From JBBTQE01 sp038065775 (GTDB lineage: Bacteria; Patescibacteriota; Patescibacteriia; Magasanikbacterales; GWA2-37-8), in contig JBBTQE010000042.1 in assembly GCA_038065775.1 (NCBI GenBank), positions 1 to 11,442 of the forward strand: a stretch of DNA of 11,442 nt, given 5' to 3'. Position 1 is the stretch's first letter, and every line of letters begins with the position of its first letter. Made by a program: the position numbers and the translations under genes. Shown piece after piece: positions 7,323 to 11,442 of this stretch. A model generated the notes under the pieces. It was given only the letters and a program-made list of their open reading frames with translations. It was not told the DNA's origin and did not search any database.

Positions 7323-7970
7323 ATGAATAAAAAATTTTATCTTGCGCTCTTCGGGATGGTTTTAGTCGCCGGCGCGCTTTTTTCGTACCAATTTTTAAGA
7401 GCCAAAAAAATCACGATTAAAAAATCGAAACAGCCGCTAATTTATAACAACTTGGTAAACATCACTTTAGACGACTCCGATCAAATCTACGGGAATCCCG
7501 GCGCGCCGATGACTGCCATTGAATTCGTGGATTTAAGCTGTTCGGAATGTTTAAAAATTCATAGCGCCATAAAAAAATACGCGCATGACCACCCTCAAAG
7601 CGTCCGGCTGGTTTGGAAAGACGCGCCAAAATTTAACTTCCTTTTTAAAAAAAATGAACTTGCGCATCGCGCGGCTTACTGCGCCGGCAAGCAAGGCAAA
7701 TTTTGGGAATACCTGGACGCAATCATAGCGAACAAAAAAATGGATCCCAGCTCCCTCAACCAAATCGCCAATCAAGTTGGCATTGAATTCAACTCATGGA
7801 CAACCTGCCTGGATTCTGATGAAACTGTCCAAAAATTAGCCGCCTCCGTGGCTTTGGCTCAAAGTATAGGAGCCGATTCTCTACCGGCTCTTTTTATAAA
7901 TAACAGAAGAATAAATACGGACGACGGAATCAACATTGAAGAACTGCTAAAAGAATTTAGCGAAAAGTAG
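7323..7970 (+). CDS. Membrane-anchored DsbA-family thiol-disulfide oxidoreductase
   Basis: A 215-residue thioredoxin-fold protein likely to introduce or shuffle disulfides outside the membrane. The N-terminal hydrophobic segment (about 6-25) lacks a clear cleavage site, so it is probably an anchor. The DsbA/BdbD-type pattern follows: YGNPGAPMTAIEFVDLSC with active-site CSEC (Cys73 and Cys76), AHRAAYCAGKQGKFWEYLDAI, and a cis-proline loop SLPALFINNRR (Pro188). Two further cysteines (120 and 162) sit where many proteins of this family place a structural pair. The first residue of the CSEC dipeptide, Ser, differs from the His of E. coli DsbA, so redox potential cannot be assumed. The gene begins 11 bases after the propeller gene and is probably in the same transcript. 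The next gene encodes a protein with 22 cysteines, an obvious candidate substrate. No partner DsbB is seen in the window. Confidence 0.88.
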   Translation: MNKKFYLALFGMVLVAGALFSYQFLRAKKITIKKSKQPLIYNNLVNITLDDSDQIYGNPGAPMTAIEFVDLSCSECLKIHSAIKKYAHDHPQSVRLVWKDAPKFNFLFKKNELAHRAAYCAGKQGKFWEYLDAIIANKKMDPSSLNQIANQVGIEFNSWTTCLDSDETVQKLAASVALAQSIGADSLPALFINNRRINTDDGINIEELLKEFSEK

Positions 7971-8005
7971 ACAAAACTTGAAATTGCGTATAAGTAATTA
8001 TAATT

Positions 8006-9529
8006 ATGCGTCGCAAATTTAAAAAACAAAATATTGTTTTAATATTTACGATTGGCTTGTCCTTATTTTTTTTTCTGGATAAATCACCTGTTTCTGCAAG
8101 GTGCTCCGTGGACAGCGACTGTGGTAGTGGAGAAATATGCAAACCAGGCCCTATGGGTTCTGAGTGTGAAGCAAAAAAATGCTCATCGGATAGTGACTGT
8201 GGCGCCGGGTACTCCTGCTCCCCATCAAGTTACTCCGGGATGATATGCGAAAAAAAAATTCAATGTACTGCAGATAGTGATTGTGGTATTGGCGAACGTT
8301 GCAAACCAGGCCCTATGGGTTCTGAGTGTACTGTAATTAGTTGCACAAAAGACACTGATTGTGGGGTTGGTAGTTTCTGCATTCCTGGTCCTATGGGTGG
8401 AGAGTGCGGTGTGGCGCCACCAGCCACAAAACCAGATACCTCAATCACCGATCTAGAAGAAGATTTAAACGCAAGGAAACCAATTTTACAAATAAATATC
8501 CCGGGGTTAAATTTTAGCGACATTGCTTCAACGACCGACGGGACAGGAACATATTTTTATATCCCATGGCTAAGCCAGTTTCTTACCGCGATATATAAAT
8601 TCGGCATTGCCATGACAAGCATTCTAGCCGTAGTTATAATCATCATGCAAGGCGCGCGAATAATTGTTTCAGGCGGAGGCGAAGGGAAACAAGCGGCTTA
8701 CAAAAAAATCCTTCAATCGGTAATTGGCCTAGCCATCGCATGGGGATCTTTTGCTATCTTATACAACATCAATCCCGAATTGGTACAATTTAAAGCTCTG
8801 AAGGTGAAGGTGGTGGAGAGAAAAGAACTTGAAAATAACCATCAATGCGACGACCCAAACAAGTGCGGCTACAAAACCAATGTTTCGTCAGAAATGATTC
8901 CAAAAGGCAATTTCACCTCCAATTTAGAGTTGGCAAAAAAAGACAGAACGGCCACTGTTGATTATAAATATTTCGGCCAAGTGGACTACAGTGTAAGCGA
9001 GGTTAGAAAACTACAAGATATAAAACGCTTTGTAATTCACAACGGCGGCTACACCGCGCAAATGAACGTCGATGTGTGGCTTGGCTTGTTTAAAGAAAAA
9101 AAAGAAAAAACCGGAACGCATTACACGATTGATAGAAACGGCATAATTTATCAAATGATCGGCGAGGAAGCAAAAGCTGTTCATGCCGGTATCTTCAACG
9201 GCGACTCAATTGGAGTGGAACTTAATATTTCAAATTTTAACGGAACATCGTGCAATGGTTTGGATTCAGGGCCAGCCGAAGCAGTACGGCAGGCATGCAC
9301 TCCAACCGAGGCGCAATACCAAGCTCTAAAATCATTAATAGACGACGTTATTAAACGAACTAGTGTAAAACTAGACAAGAATAATATTGTAGGACATTGC
9401 GAATCCAGTCCAAAGGCGCATGGCGACCCTAGGGCGTTTGATTGGGAAAAAATAGGTTTAAATAATCAGGATAAAAAACACATTATTTCTAGCGGCAAAA
9501 CAGCTTGCTCGTGGTATCTTCCTTTTTAA
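8006..9529 (+). CDS. Secreted fusion: four Cys-knot repeats, VirB2-like membrane hairpin, zinc N-acetylmuramoyl-L-alanine amidase
   Basis: A 507-residue protein with three parts. A Sec signal peptide (1-31, MRRKFKKQN then a hydrophobic core, cleavage likely after PVSA) leads to four repeats of C-x5-C-x5-C-x8/9-C (33-54, 59-81, 87-108, 113-134). Next are two membrane spans (about 193-222 and 235-254) joined by RIIVSGGGEGKQAAYKK, which resembles TrbC/VirB2-type pilin hairpins. The C-terminal half (about 335-507) is an amidase_2 domain. Its likely zinc ligands are His345 (FVIHNGG), His464 (VGHCESS) and Asp474 (GDP), with Tyr373 (HYTIDRNG), Glu405 (IGVELN) and Lys470 as supporting catalytic residues. 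These would cleave the lactyl-alanine amide bond of peptidoglycan. By the positive-inside rule both the cysteine repeats and the amidase face outward. The gene follows the DsbA-like gene by 35 bases. The amidase call is strong; the pilin-like label is an inference. Confidence 0.85.
   Translation: MRRKFKKQNIVLIFTIGLSLFFFLDKSPVSARCSVDSDCGSGEICKPGPMGSECEAKKCSSDSDCGAGYSCSPSSYSGMICEKKIQCTADSDCGIGERCKPGPMGSECTVISCTKDTDCGVGSFCIPGPMGGECGVAPPATKPDTSITDLEEDLNARKPILQINIPGLNFSDIASTTDGTGTYFYIPWLSQFLTAIYKFGIAMTSILAVVIIIMQGARIIVSGGGEGKQAAYKKILQSVIGLAIAWGSFAILYNINPELVQFKALKVKVVERKELENNHQCDDPNKCGYKTNVSSEMIPKGNFTSNLELAKKDRTATVDYKYFGQVDYSVSEVRKLQDIKRFVIHNGGYTAQMNVDVWLGLFKEKKEKTGTHYTIDRNGIIYQMIGEEAKAVHAGIFNGDSIGVELNISNFNGTSCNGLDSGPAEAVRQACTPTEAQYQALKSLIDDVIKRTSVKLDKNNIVGHCESSPKAHGDPRAFDWEKIGLNNQDKKHIISSGKTACSWYLPF
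8102..8407 (+). repeat. Four tandem cysteine-rich modules, duplicated in pairs
   Basis: Modules 1 and 3, and modules 2 and 4, are exactly 162 bases (54 residues) apart, which suggests that a two-module unit was duplicated. Modules 1 and 3 share a perfectly identical 30-base stretch (8138-8167 and 8300-8329, encoding CKPGPMGSEC) while flanking bases have diverged. The modules are protein-coding, not a CRISPR or non-coding array. Confidence 0.85.
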
Positions 9530-9532
9530 AAT

Positions 9533-10909
9533 ATGAACAAGCCAACCGCTTCGTTCTCATGTTCCAACTGCGACGCCCAATTCACAAAGTGGACTGGCAG
9601 GTGTTTAGAATGCGGAAAATGGGGAACGGTGGAAAAATCCAAAATCCAAATTTCAAATTTCAAATCAAATCCAAATGTCAAAAACCAAAATGAACAAAAT
9701 TATCCACCGATTGAATTGACCGAACTAAAAAACATTGACGGCAAAAAAATAGAGCGGATAAAAACAAACATTGAAGAATTTGACAGAGTGCTGGGAGGAG
9801 GGTTTGTTCCGGGCTCACTTATTTTATTGGGCGGAGAACCGGGAATTGGAAAATCCACGCTAGCCCTCCAGCTTGCATCTATTGTTCCCAACACCCTTTA
9901 TATTTCCGGCGAGGAATCCGTTGAGCAAATCAAATTACGCGCGGAACGACTTGGAACAAAATCCGGCACATTAAAAATAGGCAACGCCACGAATGTAGAA
10001 AGTATTATCGCCACATTGAGTAAAAACAATTCAGGGCCGACGCGCAACCTCGCTATCATTGATTCAATTCAAACAATATTTTCTGATGAAGTTGAGGGAG
10101 AGTCGGGAAATATAAATCAGGTCCGCGCGTGCGCGGTAAAACTGATGGAATTCGCGAAAACAACCGGAACAACAATCGTGCTGGTCGGCCAAGTAACAAA
10201 AGATGGAAATGTAGCAGGTCCCAAGACATTGGAGCATTTGGTTGACGCGGTCTTATACCTTGAAGGCGACAAATTTCACCTTAACCGCATACTGCGAACG
10301 GCAAAAAACCGTTTCGGATCAACAGATGAGGTCGGCGTCTTTTCAATGGAAGCGAACGGCTTGCGCGAAGTCAAAAATCCATCGGAAATGTTTCTAGCCA
10401 ACAGAGGCGAGGCTGTCCCAGGCACAACGGTCACCTGCTTAATTGAGGGAAGTCGCCCAATTCTAGTTGAAATTCAGGCGCTGATTACGAAAACAAATTT
10501 CGGTTATCCTCAACGACGTTCATACGGATTTGATTTAAACAGACTGCAAGTCTTGGTGGGCGTTCTGACAAAACGAGCCGGGCTTCCTCTGGACACGTAT
10601 GATATTTTCTTAAATGTGGTTGGCGGGCTTGAAGCAAGCGAACCGGCGGCAGACTTGGCAGTCATTCTCGCGCTTGCTTCGGCGTTAAAAAACAAAACAA
10701 TACCGCAAAATTTTGTTTCCTTTGGAGAGGTTGGTTTGGGAGGAGAAGTCAGGCCTGTTTCTCAAACGGAAAAAAGACTGAATGAAATTAAAAAAATGGG
10801 ATTTGAATTCGCCGCGATTCCATTTTCAAAAAATACTTCTAAAACGGCCGGGCTCAAAATCGCGCCGGTAAAAAATGTGAATGAATTGGTTGAGCAGATT
10901 TTAAAATAG
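9533..10909 (+). CDS. radA: DNA repair protein RadA (Sms)
   Basis: A RecA-family DNA-dependent ATPase that promotes branch migration in recombinational repair. At 458 residues it is full length. It has an N-terminal four-cysteine zinc finger (Cys10, 13, 24 and 27; FSCSNCDAQFTKWTGRCLEC) and Walker A GEPGIGKS (101-108). YISGEES (123-129), Walker B LAIIDSIQT (173-181) and the RadA-specific KNRFG motif (258-262) follow. The C-terminal Lon-like domain (about 300-458) includes PAADLAVILALASALKN and FGEVGLGGEVRPV. Residues about 36-54, between the zinc finger and ATPase core, are low complexity (SKIQISNFKSNPNVKNQN) and are encoded by a CAAA-type heptad repeat, an unusual insertion. The ATG lies 3 bases after the amidase stop codon with no ribosome binding site, which suggests translational coupling. 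Confidence 0.96.
   Translation: MNKPTASFSCSNCDAQFTKWTGRCLECGKWGTVEKSKIQISNFKSNPNVKNQNEQNYPPIELTELKNIDGKKIERIKTNIEEFDRVLGGGFVPGSLILLGGEPGIGKSTLALQLASIVPNTLYISGEESVEQIKLRAERLGTKSGTLKIGNATNVESIIATLSKNNSGPTRNLAIIDSIQTIFSDEVEGESGNINQVRACAVKLMEFAKTTGTTIVLVGQVTKDGNVAGPKTLEHLVDAVLYLEGDKFHLNRILRTAKNRFGSTDEVGVFSMEANGLREVKNPSEMFLANRGEAVPGTTVTCLIEGSRPILVEIQALITKTNFGYPQRRSYGFDLNRLQVLVGVLTKRAGLPLDTYDIFLNVVGGLEASEPAADLAVILALASALKNKTIPQNFVSFGEVGLGGEVRPVSQTEKRLNEIKKMGFEFAAIPFSKNTSKTAGLKIAPVKNVNELVEQILK
9637..9698 (+). repeat. CAAA-type heptad repeat inside radA
   Basis: The segment is built of imperfect units of about seven bases ending in CAAA: ATCCAAA twice, TTTCAAA twice, TCAAA, TCCAAA, TGTCAAA, AACCAAA and GAACAAA. 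It encodes an Asn/Lys/Ser/Gln-rich linker in RadA and remains in frame. From memory, similar sequence is common between genes in Parcubacteria-like genomes, so this looks like a genome repeat that landed in a coding region. Confidence 0.7.
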
Positions 10910-10915
10910 AGAAGT

Positions 10916-11046
10916 CCGGCACGCCTGCGCGCCGGCCTTCGTGGGTTGTTGCCCCCCAAACACCCCACGGGGTGGTTGATGTGACGCCGCGCGCCTTGGC
11001 GCGGCTAGTTGTGATAGACTACTCCGACGAAGGCGTCAACCCTTCG
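10916..11046. other. GC-rich cluster of hairpins between convergent genes
   Basis: No gene is seen between radA and the small minus-strand gene. Instead there are successive inverted repeats. CCGGC/GCCGG pairs 10916-10920 with 10931-10935. CACCCC/GGGGTG pairs 10961-10966 with 10969-10974, extendable by CAA/TTG past one mismatch. GCCGCGC/GCGCGGC pairs 10986-10992 with 10999-11005. CGAAGG/CCTTCG pairs 11028-11033 with 11041-11046, and a further CCTTCG at 10936-10941 could pair at long range. None is followed by a good T-tract on either strand, so simple intrinsic terminators are not supported. A structured RNA, a REP-like repeat or a mobile-element end are all possible. Confidence 0.5.
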
Positions 11047-11050
11047 CCGC

Positions 11051-11290
11051 TTACTTCCTCGTTGCGAGAAGCTTAAGTATCTTTCGATACCCCCTCTCTG
11101 ACAATCCGGCGGATGCATCACGCCGAACATTCCGAAAGAGCCTGAGCCAACTCACCGACGCATCCTTTCCATCCTTGGTTATCTGGACCACGACAACCCC
11201 AGGATGAGGTTCAGCGATCCCGGTGACGAACAGCCGCCGATCCGACTCAAGTCGGATTGTTGTGCGTATAAAGCCCTTGGGATTACCCAT
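11051..11290 (-). CDS. Small hypothetical protein with foreign codon use
   Basis: I do not recognise this 79-residue basic protein. It is predicted soluble, with a beta-rich first half (FIRTTIRLESDRRLFVTGIA, then GVVVVQITKDGKDASVSWLRLF) and a helical Arg/Lys-rich end (RRDASAGLSERGYRKILKLL) that could bind nucleic acid. There are no cysteines, membrane segment or signal peptide. The best evidence that it is real is an AAGGAG site (11305-11300) 9 bases before the ATG. All six lysines are AAG and no arginine is AGA, opposite to the AAA/AGA habit of the surrounding genes, and the region is visibly more GC-rich. It converges on radA across a hairpin cluster. It is probably acquired or carried by an element; function is unknown. 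Confidence 0.6.
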   Translation of the reverse strand: MGNPKGFIRTTIRLESDRRLFVTGIAEPHPGVVVVQITKDGKDASVSWLRLFRNVRRDASAGLSERGYRKILKLLATRK

Positions 11291-11299
11291 GAGCCATTT

Positions 11300-11305
11300 C
11301 TCCTT
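11300..11305 (-). promoter_or_regulatory. Shine-Dalgarno site AAGGAG of the small gene
   Basis: On the minus strand AAGGAG is followed by 9 bases and then the ATG at 11290. It is the strongest ribosome binding site in the window and contrasts with its near absence elsewhere. It decides the start of the 79-residue frame. Confidence 0.6.
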
Positions 11306-11313
11306 TTCTTTTC

Positions 11314-11350
11314 AGTTCTTCGCCAAGGTGTTTGGCGAAAAAACCGAACT
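11314..11350 (-). promoter_or_regulatory. Strong hairpin in the leader of the small gene
   Basis: TTCGCCAA (11319-11326) and TTGGCGAA (11332-11339) form a perfect 8-base stem around a 5-base loop. An outer stem AGTTC/GAACT (11314-11318 with 11346-11350) follows past an unpaired A/C stretch. On the minus strand it lies just upstream of the AAGGAG site. The T-run precedes the stem on that strand and an A-run follows it on the other, so it is not a standard terminator for either. An operator or leader regulatory structure is more likely. Confidence 0.45.
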
Positions 11351-11388
11351 TTATAAACTACCCTATTTTTATTAAAAAGTCAATACCA

Positions 11389-11414
11389 TGTAATGGGTCA
11401 AGACATCTGACACA
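11389..11414. mobile_element. Possible insertion-sequence terminus running off the window
   Basis: The last bases include TGTAATGGGTCAAGACATC followed by TGACACA, which starts with TGT and resembles, from memory, transposon ends of the IS481/IS3-like type. No transposase and no second end are inside the window, so this is only a suggestion. The rest of 11351-11442 is AT-rich with no gene. Confidence 0.2.
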
Positions 11415-11442
11415 CTGGAGTTAAAAATAAATTGAGTGTTTG

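Noticed and set aside
7978..8004. TTGAAA and TATAAT as a promoter for the amidase fusion
   Set aside because: The spacer is only 15 bases and the predicted start would fall inside or after the ATG at 8006, with no later in-frame start before the signal peptide.
8102..8407. Direct repeats as a CRISPR or non-coding tandem array
   Set aside because: Repeat period and spacing follow codons and cysteine spacing in a secreted protein, and only one 30-base stretch is identical.
10916..11046. tRNA or other standard RNA gene in the hairpin cluster
   Set aside because: The stems do not form a cloverleaf, and no T-loop-like GGTTCRA sequence or CCA end is present.
11051..11075. CTTCCTCG-TTG-CGAGAAG hairpin as terminator of the small gene
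   Set aside because: It sits inside the last codons of the gene, and no T-run follows on the minus strand.
11355..11383. Minus-strand promoter for the small gene, using TTGACT at 11383-11378
   Set aside because: At 17 bases spacing the -10 would be TAGTTT (three matches). The better TATAAA box is 22 bases away, so neither pairing is convincing.

Overview
The window looks like a chromosomal segment from a Candidate Phyla Radiation (Patescibacteria, Parcubacteria-like) bacterium. The evidence is indirect. The sequence is AT-rich, with AAA and AGA strongly preferred in most genes. Genes are tightly packed and mostly lack good Shine-Dalgarno sites. Several genes are conserved but uncharacterised single-pass or secreted proteins. 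A CAAA-heptad repeat of a kind I associate with these genomes lies inside radA. The standard bacterial code fits: the IMPDH-family gene stops at TGA exactly where its family ends, so UGA is not read as glycine here. No rRNA, tRNA, CRISPR array or prophage is visible.

Layout. 1-1064 (+) is the 3' part of a CBS-domain IMP dehydrogenase / GMP reductase family gene. 1137-2498 (-) is a phosphomannomutase/phosphoglucomutase, convergent with it. Between that gene and a ClpC-like AAA+ chaperone (2591-5077, +) lie two well-formed divergent promoters whose -10 boxes overlap. The Clp gene runs directly into a coiled-coil membrane protein of unknown function (5088-6023). A second + strand block starts from an extended -10 promoter near 6041. 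It holds a membrane-anchored beta-propeller-like protein (6082-7311), a membrane-anchored DsbA-type thiol oxidoreductase (7323-7970), a secreted cysteine-rich/VirB2-like/zinc-amidase fusion (8006-9529) and radA (9533-10909).

The right end differs in character. 10916-11046 is a GC-rich cluster of hairpins. It is followed by a small, well-initiated - strand gene (11051-11290) whose codon use (all lysines AAG, no AGA arginine) is unlike its neighbours. A strong hairpin lies in that gene's leader (11314-11350). A possible transposon end lies at the window edge (about 11389-11414).

Working together: the most coherent functional group is 6082-9529, a cell-envelope set. The DsbA-like enzyme could form the disulfides of the adjacent amidase fusion, which carries 22 cysteines, 16 of them in four knot-like repeats. 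The fusion's domain order suggests a cell-wall hydrolase tethered through a pilin-like helical hairpin. That fusion is the best candidate here for an undescribed system. The Clp gene and its membrane neighbour form a separate probable proteostasis unit. The IMPDH-family enzyme and the sugar-phosphate mutase are housekeeping.
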